This document shows, one piece after another, positions 35,762 to 44,231 of a DNA stretch of 64,000 bases. The stretch covers positions 1 through 64,000 of the forward strand of contig NZ_VCNJ01000013.1 in NCBI RefSeq assembly GCF_005938625.1. The letters run 5' to 3'. The position numbers and the translations under genes were made by a program. How positions within the stretch are numbered: position 1 is the stretch's first letter; the number at the start of each line of letters is the position of its first letter. Origin of the DNA: Pseudomonas fluorescens. Lineage in GTDB: Bacteria > Pseudomonadota > Gammaproteobacteria > Pseudomonadales > Pseudomonadaceae. The notes under the pieces were generated by a model. That model had not been told where the DNA came from and did not search any database. It saw nothing but the letters and a program-made list of their open reading frames with translations.

Positions 35762-36543
35762 GCCGGCCGGCGTTCTCGCGTTTGCCGGTGACGGTGGATT
35801 TGCCGCTGTTGCTGCAAGCGCTGGCGGCGATTGCCGACGACGCCTGGCGCAGTCACTTCAACACCGAGTATTTCTCGGGTGACTGGAGTGGCGTCGCGCT
35901 GATTTCGCCAGCCGATGCGTTGACCGAACTGTCGCCCGGTCGCGGTGAGCCGTTGCTACGCGAACCGTGGTTGCGTGATGAGCGCTGGCGCCACGGCTTG
36001 CGCAATCTGTCGCTGAATATCGTCAGCGCTCGACTGCTGCGCCTGGGCCCTGGGGCGCGGGTTCACGAACATCGCGATTACGATCTGAATGGCCCGGACG
36101 CCGATCGCCGTTTGCACATTCCGTTGCTCAGTCCGCCAAATGTCGACTTCTGGCTCGACGGCCAACGCGTGCCGATGGCCGCAGGGGAATGCTGGTTTCT
36201 CGATCTCGCCCGTCCGCACCGAGTGGATAACCGCGATACCTCTGCGCGTATTCATCTGGTTATCGATTGCAAACCCGATGCCTGGCTTGAGCAGATGATC
36301 GTCGAAGGATTGCCCGACACACCAGCGCCGGGTTTGGCCGATACCGACTTGCAGCGCTTTCAAAGGCTGGTGACTGAGGATGACTCGCTGTCATTGGCCT
36401 TGCGCACGCTGCATGACCCTGAGGTGTTTATCGCCCGAACGCTGGAACTCGCGGCGGAACGCGGCTTGGTATTTTCTCGCGAAGAACTGCGTACCGCGAT
36501 GCGTAATGGTCGGCGGCAATGGAACGAACAATGGAGCGGTTGA
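35758..36543 (+). CDS. Aspartyl/asparaginyl beta-hydroxylase-like protein
   Basis: An Fe(II)/alpha-ketoglutarate-dependent hydroxylase of the AspH cupin fold, 261 residues. Visible features: LLRLGPGARVHEHRDYDLNG (first metal His), DADRRLHIPLLSP, WFLDLARPHRVDNRDTSARI (second metal His in HxVxN, then the Arg that binds alpha-ketoglutarate) and HLVIDC. The C-terminal ~70 residues are an extra helical region. ATG 35758 overlaps the kinase stop. Families of this type hydroxylate Asp or Asn side chains in proteins. Lacking a signal peptide, it would act before export, possibly on the repeats of the neighbouring surface protein, which contain many Asp and Asn. Confidence 0.82.
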   Translation: MSRPAFSRLPVTVDLPLLLQALAAIADDAWRSHFNTEYFSGDWSGVALISPADALTELSPGRGEPLLREPWLRDERWRHGLRNLSLNIVSARLLRLGPGARVHEHRDYDLNGPDADRRLHIPLLSPPNVDFWLDGQRVPMAAGECWFLDLARPHRVDNRDTSARIHLVIDCKPDAWLEQMIVEGLPDTPAPGLADTDLQRFQRLVTEDDSLSLALRTLHDPEVFIARTLELAAERGLVFSREELRTAMRNGRRQWNEQWSG

Positions 36544-37514
36544 GTTTCGACGGTTGGCTGCCCATTCGTGTCTGGCCGGTCGGCGGGCAGTGGCGGGTGG
36601 ATTGGTGCTGGTTCGGTGAGACACCGCTGCATCAGCCGTTTTTCCGTGAGGCGGTGGACGATGCACTGCGGCTGCCCTTCAATCAGGCGTTTCGACGGCA
36701 GACGCCGCTGTCGGCGCTGACCGAATGGCAAGCGCAAAGCCCCGGCCTCGCACCAAGCGCTTTTATTCTGCACGCCTCGCGCTGTGGCTCGACGTTGATC
36801 AGTCAGATGCTCGCGCAGCTTGACGATCACATCGTGGTGTCGGAACCGCCACCGCTGGACGCACTGTTGCGCAACGAATTGCCTGCCATCGAACGCCGGG
36901 CGGTGATCACTGGATTGCTCTCGGCTTATGGTCAGCGCCGGCGCGGTATTGAACAGCGTTTAGTGGTCAAACTCGATGCCTGGAACATCGGTGAATGGCC
37001 GCTGTTGCAGACCTGTTTCCCGGACACGCCGTGGCTGTTTCTCTATCGTGATCCTTTGGAAATTGCCGTTTCTCATCTGCGCCGGCCGGGGATGCACATG
37101 GTGCCGGGGATGCTGGGCGAGTGTGTGCTGGAGGACGGTTTGCCGTTCGAAGGGCGCGAAGATTTTATCGCGCGGCGTTTGGGGCGGTTGTTGGAGGCGG
37201 GGTTGCTGCATTGTCGGGATTCGGCCGGTTTGGCGGTGAATTACAGCGAGTTGCCCGATGCGATGGCTGGGCGCTTGGCGCGATTCTTTCGATTGAATGA
37301 TGTGCAGACTCAGCAGGTGTTTGCCGCTGCCGCGCAGCATGCGAAACAGCCTTCGCAAGTGTTTTTTGCCGATGGTGAAGACAAACGCCGCGAGGCTTCG
37401 GCGCTGTTGCAGGAACGTGTGCGCACTTTTGCGCTAGCACCATTTGAAGCCCTGGAAGAATTACGCGGCATTCAAAAGATCGCAGCCTTCGGCAGCTCCT
37501 ACATTGAAATGTGA
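36519..37514 (+). CDS. Second sulfotransferase-family protein
   Basis: A 331-residue protein with a 5'-phosphosulfate loop AFILHASRCGSTLISQML at about 86-103 and a 3'-phosphate-like segment TPWLFLYRDPLEIAVSHLRR. The N-terminal ~75 residues (WLPIRVWPVGGQWRVDWCWF) are an added domain absent from the first sulfotransferase, so the two are not recent duplicates. It overlaps the hydroxylase gene by 25 bp; ATG 36531 is an alternative start. The last dozen residues (KIAAFGSSYIEM) and the stop codon come from a REPIN (37474-37549), so the original C-terminus was probably altered. It is the last gene of the cluster. Confidence 0.82.
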   Translation: MERTMERLSFDGWLPIRVWPVGGQWRVDWCWFGETPLHQPFFREAVDDALRLPFNQAFRRQTPLSALTEWQAQSPGLAPSAFILHASRCGSTLISQMLAQLDDHIVVSEPPPLDALLRNELPAIERRAVITGLLSAYGQRRRGIEQRLVVKLDAWNIGEWPLLQTCFPDTPWLFLYRDPLEIAVSHLRRPGMHMVPGMLGECVLEDGLPFEGREDFIARRLGRLLEAGLLHCRDSAGLAVNYSELPDAMAGRLARFFRLNDVQTQQVFAAAAQHAKQPSQVFFADGEDKRREASALLQERVRTFALAPFEALEELRGIQKIAAFGSSYIEM

Positions 37515-37549
37515 TCCCCTGTAGGAGCTGCCGCAGGCTGCGATCTTTT
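37474..37549. repeat. REPIN (family B) overlapping the 3' end of a sulfotransferase gene
   Basis: AAAAGATCGCAGCCTTCGGC is inverted as CGCAGGCTGCGATCTTTT. It matches the copy at 13081-13156 almost base for base in the arms. It supplies the stop codon at 37512-37514 and separates convergent genes. Confidence 0.87.
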
Positions 37550-37554
37550 GCTCT

Positions 37555-38313
37555 TCAGGACTTGCCGGACAAATCCGCCATGCCCTTGAGCAGCTCGATC
37601 GGCAACGGAAAGACAATCGTTGAACTCTTGTCGCCGGCAATCGAACTCAAGGTCTGCATATAACGCAACTGCATCGCCCCGGGCTGGCGGCCGAGCATTT
37701 CTGCCGCCTGCATGAGTTTTTCCGAGGCTTGCAGTTCGCCTTCGGCGTGAATCACTTTGGCCCGCCGCTCGCGCTCGGCTTCTGCCTGTTTGGCGATGGC
37801 GCGGACCATCGACTCGTTGAGATCGACATGCTTGATCTCGACGTTGGCGACCTTGATGCCCCATGCGTCGGTCTGTGCGTCGAGTACCTGCTGGATGTCG
37901 ATATTCAACTGTTCGCGTTCGGCCAACAGTTCATCCAGTTCGTGCTTGCCGAGCACCGCCCGCAGGGTGGTTTGCGCCAGTTGGCTGGTGGCAGAAAGAT
38001 AATCCTCGACCTGAATAATCGCCTTCTGCGGATCGAGCACGCGGAAATACAGCACAGCGTTGACCTTCACCGAGACGTTGTCGCGGGTGATCACGTCCTG
38101 CGGCGGCACGTCGAGCACCACCGTGCGCAGGTCGACCCGGACCATTTGCTGGACCACCGGGATCAGCAGGATCAGACCGGGGCCTTTGACCTGCCAAAAG
38201 CGTCCGAGCTGGAACACCACACCGCGTTCGTATTCGCGCAGGATGCGAAACGTTGAGCCGGCCAGGGCAATCACCAACAGCAGCAGCGCAACAAAACCGA
38301 TTTGCAGACCCAT
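37555..38313 (-). CDS. SPFH/stomatin-like (slipin) membrane protein
   Basis: Inner-membrane protein of 252 residues with one N-terminal helix ([20 protein letters not shown]), a band-7/SPFH domain ([42 protein letters not shown]) and a C-terminal coiled coil ([20 protein letters not shown]). Stomatin-like proteins form large ring assemblies at lipid microdomains. ATG 38313 follows GGAGAG; a GTG two codons earlier is possible. It follows the NfeD gene by two bases on the same strand, the standard stomatin-NfeD operon. Confidence 0.9.
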   Translation of the reverse strand: MGLQIGFVALLLLVIALAGSTFRILREYERGVVFQLGRFWQVKGPGLILLIPVVQQMVRVDLRTVVLDVPPQDVITRDNVSVKVNAVLYFRVLDPQKAIIQVEDYLSATSQLAQTTLRAVLGKHELDELLAEREQLNIDIQQVLDAQTDAWGIKVANVEIKHVDLNESMVRAIAKQAEAERERRAKVIHAEGELQASEKLMQAAEMLGRQPGAMQLRYMQTLSSIAGDKSSTIVFPLPIELLKGMADLSGKS

Positions 38314-38315
38314 GA

Positions 38316-38846
38316 TCACTCTCCGAGCGGCGCCGCGTCAGTCGCGGCCACTTGCAGCAACAATCCCTTGCGCCCCACCACGCGCACTGATTGCCCGGTG
38401 TGCAGCGGTGTCGCGCTGAGCACTTGCCAGCGCTCACCTTGCAGTTGCACCCAGCCGTTACTCGCATCGCCCGGTTGCACCGTGGTGATCGCGGTCACAC
38501 TGCCGAGCAGGCCGGCGTCGCCACTGACGGCGTGGCGCGGACGGGTCTTCAGGGCGCGGATCAGCAGTCCGATCAACAGCAGGGCGCTGATCAGACCGAG
38601 GCCGATCATCAGCGGCACCGGCAGTTCGGCGTTGCTGAGGATCAGCGCGCCGATGACGAACATGATGATCCCGCCCAACCCGATAACGCCGTAATTGGGC
38701 AGCGCGGCTTCAGCGATCAAAAAGACGATACCCAGCGTAATCAACCACAAACCCACTGGACTCATTGCCGGCAACGGGGTGTCAGCAGCCAGGACTGATC
38801 CGCTGATCAGCAGGAGCAAGGCAAACGCACAACATCGACTGTTCAC
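38316..38846 (-). CDS. NfeD-family membrane protein
   Basis: Partner of the stomatin-like protein, 176 residues from GTG 38846, which has GGAGGG five bases upstream. An in-frame ATG at 38867 is possible but has a poorer site. A signal-like helix ([20 protein letters not shown]) is followed by three to four membrane helices ([54 protein letters not shown]) and a C-terminal OB-fold ([20 protein letters not shown]). The long ClpP-like protease domain of full-size NfeD is absent, so this is the short type. Confidence 0.87.
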   Translation of the reverse strand: MNSRCCAFALLLLISGSVLAADTPLPAMSPVGLWLITLGIVFLIAEAALPNYGVIGLGGIIMFVIGALILSNAELPVPLMIGLGLISALLLIGLLIRALKTRPRHAVSGDAGLLGSVTAITTVQPGDASNGWVQLQGERWQVLSATPLHTGQSVRVVGRKGLLLQVAATDAAPLGE

Positions 38847-39020
38847 GTGACCCTCCGCGAGCGTCATGTCTGGTTCTTACAGTCTAGTTGAGGGTTGCGC
38901 TGGCTGAATTTTGATCAATGTGCGGATGTGTCCAGTGGGCGGATTTACCGGCGTCAGCACGCCGTCGAACTAGACTCAAAGACACGGCAACCACCGTTCA
39001 GCGCAACACCGAGGTGCATC

Positions 39021-39482
39021 ATGCGTATGGCAAAAAAAGTCCAGAGCAGCCTGAACCGCGCGCACTGCGAATACGACATCGTCGCCCACCGACACTCGTC
39101 CAGCAGCCTGGAAACCGCGCGAGTCGCCGGGGTACCCGCCGAGCGCGTGGCCAAATCGATCATCCTCGACGACCACCACGGCCATTACCTGATGGCCGTG
39201 CTGCCGGCCAGCCGTCACCTTGATCTGAGCAAGGTACGCACCAGCGGCGACTGGCAACTGACCCGCGAAAGCAATCTGGCGCACATCTTCGATGACTGCG
39301 AACGCGGTGCGGTGCCGCCATTGGGTGATTCCTACGGGCTGGACATGGTCATCGACCCGTTGCTGACGCGGCAGAAGGATATTTATCTGGAGGCGGGCAA
39401 CCACAACTACCTGCTGCACATGAGCATGCCGGAGTTTCTGAAAATGGTGCCGCATGCCGAGGTGCGGGAGTTGAGTGATTAA
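39021..39482 (+). CDS. YbaK-domain aminoacyl-tRNA deacylase
   Basis: A 153-residue cytoplasmic protein of the YbaK/ProX editing family, which hydrolyses mischarged aminoacyl-tRNA. The conserved start of the fold (YDIVAHRHSSSSLETARVAG, VAKSIILDDHHGHYLMAVLPASR with the key Lys) and the end GNHNYLLHMSMPEFLKMVPH support it. ATG 39021 follows GAGGTG; a second ATG two codons later is possible. It stands alone between the divergent NfeD gene and a REPIN. Which mischarged tRNA it edits is not clear. Confidence 0.85.
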   Translation: MRMAKKVQSSLNRAHCEYDIVAHRHSSSSLETARVAGVPAERVAKSIILDDHHGHYLMAVLPASRHLDLSKVRTSGDWQLTRESNLAHIFDDCERGAVPPLGDSYGLDMVIDPLLTRQKDIYLEAGNHNYLLHMSMPEFLKMVPHAEVRELSD

Positions 39483-39507
39483 GCTTTGTGGCGCCGGCAC
39501 TGACGCC

Positions 39508-39558
39508 TTCGCGAGCAGGTTGATCGCATTCCCCTGTGGGAGCGAGCCTGCTCGCGAA
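39508..39558. repeat. Short REPIN (family A)
   Basis: CTTCGCGAGCAGG and a right arm GAGCCTGCTCGCGAA flank a shortened centre, between the deacylase and DUF2789 genes. The left arm lacks the inner CTCxCTCC part, so this copy is degraded. Confidence 0.75.
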
Positions 39559-39596
39559 TAATCTTCCAAACACCCCATTTTTGAAGGAACTCAGCA

Positions 39597-39842
39597 ATGG
39601 AGCAACCAACCCATAGCCTCCCATCCCTGTTCAAACAACTCGGCCTGGACAACGACCCGACCAGCATCGACCAATTCATTGCTACCCATTCCCCGCTCAA
39701 ACCCGACCTGCATTTGGCTGATGCGTTTTTCTGGACGAAGAGCCAAGCGGAGTTTTTACGGGACGAGATTCTGGATGACGCCGACTGGGCGGAGGTGGTG
39801 GATCAGTTGGATGTCTTGTTGCGAAAGGGCAGAAGTGTGTAA
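39597..39842 (+). CDS. DUF2789-family small protein
   Basis: An 81-residue acidic protein (MEQPTHSLPSLFKQLGLDND...). LHLADAFFWTKSQAEFLRDE is typical of DUF2789, common in pseudomonads. Structures are small helical folds; function unknown. ATG 39597 follows GAAGGA. It is a single gene; the stop codon is the first of the A-rich elements that lead to the Fic gene. Confidence 0.8.
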   Translation: MEQPTHSLPSLFKQLGLDNDPTSIDQFIATHSPLKPDLHLADAFFWTKSQAEFLRDEILDDADWAEVVDQLDVLLRKGRSV

Positions 39843-39898
39843 AAAAAATTGTAGAAAAAGGCTGAAATGTAAAAAAAACATGCGCGATGTAAAAAAAA
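39838..39898. promoter_or_regulatory. Phased A-tract region upstream of the Fic gene
   Basis: TGT followed by eight A occurs at 39838-39848, 39868-39878 and 39888-39898, with a degenerate TGTAGAAAAA at 39850-39859. Spacing of 30 and 20 bp is close to whole helical turns, so the DNA is probably bent. It lies just before the Fic start at 39929 and may hold its promoter or an H-NS-like (MvaT) binding site. Confidence 0.5.
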
Positions 39899-39928
39899 CT
39901 GGGCTTTAATCGTCGCAGTGAATTTTTT

Positions 39929-41419
39929 ATGTGGACGATGACGATGCCAACTGTTGGATATGCCCACCTGCGTGATGCGCTGAAGCTTAATGCATTTGCC
40001 CCCAAGCGCATTGCGATGATCAAACCGGTTACCCGGATTACCTTGATCGGTGAGTGTCTAGCGGTTCCAAACGGCGTCGCGCCGGCACAGGGTTCGACAC
40101 TTGAGCACATCTTGTTTGCTCTGAAGCATGAGGGAATAAACCTGTGCATTCTTGCTCAGGCGCTTGAAACCGTTGAAGCGGACGAGTTGCTAGGTGAGTT
40201 GAGCCGATCACCTAACGGGGTATTTATCCGCAAGGCCTGTTTTCTTTGGGAAAGTTTCACGGGCAAACAGCTGGAATATTCCGTACCGGTTCGGGGCAAC
40301 GTTGTCGCTTTGTTTGATTCCAAGCGTTATGTCACCGGGCCTGCAATTCGAAATAGTCGTTGGCGGGTAGATTTTAACGGGTTGGGGTCAATGCGTTACT
40401 GCGCCACACTCGAGCGTACGACGGAGCTGCAGGCGCTGCTTGATCTGGACATCCTTGGTCGAACCCAGGCTTTTATGGCGACGTTGCCGCCGGAAATGAT
40501 GGATCGGGCAATCAATTGGGCCTATCTGCATGAGACCTGCGATTCTTTCGCCATTGAGAAAGAAGAGCCCAACGAAGAAAAGTCGCGCCGTTTTGTTCGG
40601 CTTCTCCGCCAAGCCCATGAGCGAACAGAGTTGAGCGAAGACTATTTGGTCGAGTTGCAGAACAGTACGGTATCCAATCCTTTCGATAAAGCTGTGCTTT
40701 TCCGTCATGAACAGAACCATTTACACAACGGCTTGAGAGGCGCAGCTGGCGTCAGCTATGTCCCGCCTCCACCGCAATTGTGCAGGGAGTTGATGGACGA
40801 GTTGATGAGTTTTGCCAATCACTCAGCCAAGCAGGTTGATCCGTTGATAGCTGCAGCGGTTGTGGCTTTCGGGTTTGTCTTTCTTCACCCGTTCATGGAT
40901 GGCAATGGTCGACTTTCACGTTTCCTGATTCACCAGACGCTTTGCCACTCTGGCGCTCTAAAAAATGGTTTGTTGTTACCGGTTTCCGTAGCGATGAAAC
41001 ACGAAGAGTCTGGCTATCTAGAAGCGTTAAAGGAGTTCTCGAAACCCGCAAGAGAGTTCTGGAATGTCACTTGGCTGGACGCTGATCAGATGGCTTTCGA
41101 TTTTATTGGGCACGACTCAATCTATCGATTCTGGGACGGGACTCAATGTGCAGAATTTACCTTGCAGATGGCCTTGCGAGCATTGGAAGTGGAGCTGCGC
41201 GAGGAGACCGAGTTTCTTGAAAAATACGACTACGTCATCAAAGAGGTGAATGGGCGTTTTGACGTACGGGGGAGCGACCTCTCGAAACTGGTAATGATGT
41301 GTCTGGACAACGGTGACAAAGTTTCAAAGCATCGACGTAAGCAGTTTCAGTTCAGCGTGCCGGAGGAGGTTTTCGATTTCATTGAGCAGATAGCGGGTGA
41401 TTTCGATTCGGTAGGCTAA
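39929..41419 (+). CDS. Fic-family protein (predicted AMP- or nucleotidyl-transferase)
   Basis: A 496-residue Fic protein that likely transfers AMP or another nucleotide moiety to a target protein. The catalytic motif HPFMDGNGRLSR begins at His320 with all key residues. An inhibitory-helix-like motif SFAIE (Ser206 to Glu210) lies before it, matching (S/T)xxxE, although the next residue is Lys and not the usual Gly or Asn. A Fic_N-like region precedes it (ATLPPEMMDRAINWAYLHET). The C-terminal ~120 residues are helical. ATG 39929 is one of three close in-frame ATGs. It is AT-richer than its neighbours and follows A-tract DNA, which suggests acquisition. No antitoxin gene is adjacent. Target unknown. 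Confidence 0.87.
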   Translation: MWTMTMPTVGYAHLRDALKLNAFAPKRIAMIKPVTRITLIGECLAVPNGVAPAQGSTLEHILFALKHEGINLCILAQALETVEADELLGELSRSPNGVFIRKACFLWESFTGKQLEYSVPVRGNVVALFDSKRYVTGPAIRNSRWRVDFNGLGSMRYCATLERTTELQALLDLDILGRTQAFMATLPPEMMDRAINWAYLHETCDSFAIEKEEPNEEKSRRFVRLLRQAHERTELSEDYLVELQNSTVSNPFDKAVLFRHEQNHLHNGLRGAAGVSYVPPPPQLCRELMDELMSFANHSAKQVDPLIAAAVVAFGFVFLHPFMDGNGRLSRFLIHQTLCHSGALKNGLLLPVSVAMKHEESGYLEALKEFSKPAREFWNVTWLDADQMAFDFIGHDSIYRFWDGTQCAEFTLQMALRALEVELREETEFLEKYDYVIKEVNGRFDVRGSDLSKLVMMCLDNGDKVSKHRRKQFQFSVPEEVFDFIEQIAGDFDSVG

Positions 41420-41480
41420 CCCTGAACAGGCAATTTGTTTCAAAACTTGACTGAAATTCCCCTCCAATGCGATATTGATA

Positions 41481-41494
41481 GTTAGCAAACTAAC
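41481..41494. promoter_or_regulatory. Operator-like palindrome before the MarR gene
   Basis: GTTAG-CAAA-CTAAC is an inverted repeat with five-base arms in AT-rich DNA, three bases before the GTG start of the MarR-family gene. Such sites are usual for MarR autorepression and would control the whole efflux operon. Confidence 0.6.
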
Positions 41495-41497
41495 AGT

Positions 41498-41965
41498 GTG
41501 CATTTCCCCGTGCCGAACGAACTCGACGCTCTCCAGATGAACATCAGCAGTGCCATGGTGGTAGCCGCCAGGCATTGGCGGAAGATCTGCCAGACCACGC
41601 TGGTCAACTACGGAATCTCCGAAGCCTGCGCCGTGCCGCTGTTGATGATCGGGCGGCTGGGCGAAGGCGTGCGCCAGGTTCAGGTGGCGCAGGCCGCGGG
41701 GATGGAGAGTCCGTCGCTGGTGCGTCTGCTCGATCAGTTGTGTCACTCCGGCTACGTCTGCCGCACCGAGGATGCTCAGGATCGCCGCGCCAAGTGCCTG
41801 AGCCTGACCGACACCGGTCGTGAACTGGTGCAAGCGGTCGAGATCGAACTGGTGCGCTTGCGTCATGAGGTGCTCGAAGGCATCGAGCAAAGCGATCTGG
41901 AAGCTACGCTTCGGGTACTCAGAGCTTTTGAGGCGGCCCATTCGCCTGTGGTGGTCAATTCTTGA
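41498..41965 (+). CDS. MarR-family transcriptional regulator
   Basis: A 155-residue winged-helix repressor. The DNA-binding part is visible in VRQVQVAQAAGMESPSLVRL (helix-turn-helix) and GYVCRTEDAQDRRAKCLSLT (wing with the DxRR motif of MarR proteins). GTG 41498 lies at the operator-like palindrome; an in-frame GTG at 41510 is an alternative. Its TGA overlaps the TTG start of the FUSC gene, so regulator and efflux genes are one operon. The inducing ligand, probably an aromatic acid, is inference from the pump type. Confidence 0.88.
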   Translation: MHFPVPNELDALQMNISSAMVVAARHWRKICQTTLVNYGISEACAVPLLMIGRLGEGVRQVQVAQAAGMESPSLVRLLDQLCHSGYVCRTEDAQDRRAKCLSLTDTGRELVQAVEIELVRLRHEVLEGIEQSDLEATLRVLRAFEAAHSPVVVNS

Positions 41966-44025
41966 ACGGTTTTTTCTCCGGCATTCCGCCCGCCCGTGAC
42001 TGGTTCTACGGGATCCGTACGTTTGCAGCGTCGATGATCGCGCTGTACATCGCCTTGCTCATGCAAATGCCGCGTCCGTATTGGGCGATGGCTACGGTGT
42101 ACATCGTCTCCAGCCCGTTTCTCGGGCCGACCAGCTCCAAGGCGCTGTACCGCGCCATCGGGACTTTTCTCGGTGCGGCGGCGGCGGTTTTTTTCGTGCC
42201 GATGTTCGTCCAGAGCCCGTATGTGCTGGTGGTGGTGATCGCGTTGTGGACGGGGATTCTGTTGTTCATGTCCCTGCATTTGCGCACGGCCAACAGCTAC
42301 GCATTGATGCTCGCCGGTTACACCTTGCCGCTGATTGCCTTGCCGGTGGTGGATAACCCGCTAGCGGTGTGGGACGTGGCGGAAGCGCGGACCGAAGAGA
42401 TTTTCCTCGGCATCGCCGTCGCCGCCGTGGTCGGCGCAATGTTCTGGCCGCGACGCCTGGCCCCGGTGTTCAACGACGCCGTGAGCAAGTGGTTCGCCGA
42501 CGCAACCACCTACAGCCTGAAATTCCTCAGCCGCGACGTGCAGCCCGAAGAAGTTACCGCGCTGCGCATGGCCATGGTCGCCAACTTTAACAGCCTTGAG
42601 CTGATGATCGGCCAGTTGCCCCACGAAGGCGCGAGGCCGCAAACGGTGCGCAACACCAAGGAACTGCGCGGGCGCATGATTCATTTATTACCGGTGATCG
42701 ATGCGCTGGAAGATTCGCTCTACGCCCTCGAACGGCGTACGCCAGAGCTGGTGGATAAATTCGAACCACTGCTCGTCGCGACCCGCGAATGGCTGGGCCA
42801 TCAAGACGCCGATCTCGACCGCTGGCAAGCACTGAAAGATCAGCTCGAAGCCCTGCAACCGAGCGTCGAGGCGCTTGAGGATCGCAGGCAATTGCTGTTC
42901 TCCAACTCGATTTATCGCCTCGGCGAATTCATCGATCTATGGCAGGACTGCCGCAGCCTGCAGGACGCGATTCTCTGCGAACGCCAGGACAGCTGGCGCG
43001 CGGTTTATCGCCACTGGCGCCTCGGTCGGCTGACACCTTTCATTGATCGTGGGCTGATGCTGTATTCGGTGGCTTCGACGATTCTGGCGATCATCACCGC
43101 CTCGGTGTTGTGGATTCTGCTCGGCTGGCCGGACGGCGGCAGTGCGGTGATTCTGGCGGCGGTGGCGTGCAGCTTCTTCGCTTCGATGGACGACCCGGCG
43201 CCGCAGATCTACCGGTTCTTCTTCTGGACCGGTATGTCGGTGCTGTTCGCCAGCCTTTACCTGTTTTTGATTCTGCCCAACCTGCATGATTTTCCGATGC
43301 TGGTGCTGGCGTTTTCCATCCCGTTCATCTGCGTCGGCACCCTGACCGTGCAGCCGCGTTTCTACCTCGGCATGCTGCTGACACTGGTCAACACCTCGTC
43401 GTTTATCAGCATTCAGGGCGCTTATGACGCGGACTTTTTTGCCTTCGTGAACTCCAACCTGGCGGGGCCGATTGGTCTGCTGTTCGCGTTTATCTGGACG
43501 CTGGTGGCTCGTCCGTTCGGTGCAGAACTGGCGGCCAAGCGCCTGACCCGTTTCAGCTGGAAAGACATCGTCCACATGACCGAGCCGGCCAACCTTGCCG
43601 AACACCGGCAGTTGGGCGTGCAGTTGCTCGACCGGCTGATGCAGCACTTACCGCGTCTGGCCCTCACTGGCCAGGACACCGGCATCGCCATGCGCGAAGT
43701 GCGCGTCGGCCTGAACCTGCTCGATTTGCTCGCCTATACCCCACGGGTAACGGGCGCGCCGAACATGTTGTTGCAGCAAGTGGTCAGTGAAGTCGGCGAG
43801 TATTTCCGTGCCTGCCTCAAGGCCGGTGAACGCTTGCCGGCGCCAGCCCCGTTGCTGATGACCCTGGATCGCACCCGCCGCGCACTCAATGGCCACGGCG
43901 ACGATGAAACCCGGCTAAACCTGTTGCACGCCTTGAGCGGTTTGCGTCTGGCGTTGTTGCCCGGCGTCGAATTCGTCTCCAGCGCCGAGCCCGAAGAACC
44001 GCTGCCCGATGGAGCGCCCCTATGA
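41962..44025 (+). CDS. FUSC-family (AaeB-like) aromatic acid exporter subunit
   Basis: Inner-membrane protein, 687 residues, with two blocks of about five to six helices (roughly 20-180 and 370-520) separated by a cytoplasmic region, the AaeB/FUSC arrangement. The N-terminus FFSGIPPARDWFYGIRTFAA and RPYWAMATVYIVSSPFLGPT are typical of the family. The start is TTG 41962, overlapping the MarR stop. With the following DUF1656 protein, adaptor and outer-membrane lipoprotein it forms an efflux system like E. coli AaeXAB plus a NodT channel. Substrates of relatives include hydroxybenzoates. Confidence 0.87.
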   Translation: MNGFFSGIPPARDWFYGIRTFAASMIALYIALLMQMPRPYWAMATVYIVSSPFLGPTSSKALYRAIGTFLGAAAAVFFVPMFVQSPYVLVVVIALWTGILLFMSLHLRTANSYALMLAGYTLPLIALPVVDNPLAVWDVAEARTEEIFLGIAVAAVVGAMFWPRRLAPVFNDAVSKWFADATTYSLKFLSRDVQPEEVTALRMAMVANFNSLELMIGQLPHEGARPQTVRNTKELRGRMIHLLPVIDALEDSLYALERRTPELVDKFEPLLVATREWLGHQDADLDRWQALKDQLEALQPSVEALEDRRQLLFSNSIYRLGEFIDLWQDCRSLQDAILCERQDSWRAVYRHWRLGRLTPFIDRGLMLYSVASTILAIITASVLWILLGWPDGGSAVILAAVACSFFASMDDPAPQIYRFFFWTGMSVLFASLYLFLILPNLHDFPMLVLAFSIPFICVGTLTVQPRFYLGMLLTLVNTSSFISIQGAYDADFFAFVNSNLAGPIGLLFAFIWTLVARPFGAELAAKRLTRFSWKDIVHMTEPANLAEHRQLGVQLLDRLMQHLPRLALTGQDTGIAMREVRVGLNLLDLLAYTPRVTGAPNMLLQQVVSEVGEYFRACLKAGERLPAPAPLLMTLDRTRRALNGHGDDETRLNLLHALSGLRLALLPGVEFVSSAEPEEPLPDGAPL

Positions 44026-44231
44026 TCGGTGATCTGGACATCAGCGGCATTTTCCTGCCGACCTTGCTGGTGTTGATGGGCATCACTTATGTGCTGTTTT
44101 TGCTGGTGCATGCCGTGCTTACGCGCGTGCACTTTTACCGTCTGGTCTGGCACCGGGCATTGTTCAACGTGGCCCTCTACGCCGTGCTTCTGTACGGCGT
44201 GGACTCACTCAGTCGATACCTGATGACATGA
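44022..44231 (+). CDS. DUF1656 (AaeX-like) small membrane protein
   Basis: A 69-residue protein with two hydrophobic helices (FLPTLLVLMGITYVLFLLVH; ALFNVALYAVLLYG) and the conserved end YRLVWHRALFNVALYAVLLY of DUF1656. It is almost always encoded between the FUSC exporter and its adaptor, overlapping both by four bases here, and is presumed a helper subunit. Confidence 0.9.
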   Translation: MIGDLDISGIFLPTLLVLMGITYVLFLLVHAVLTRVHFYRLVWHRALFNVALYAVLLYGVDSLSRYLMT

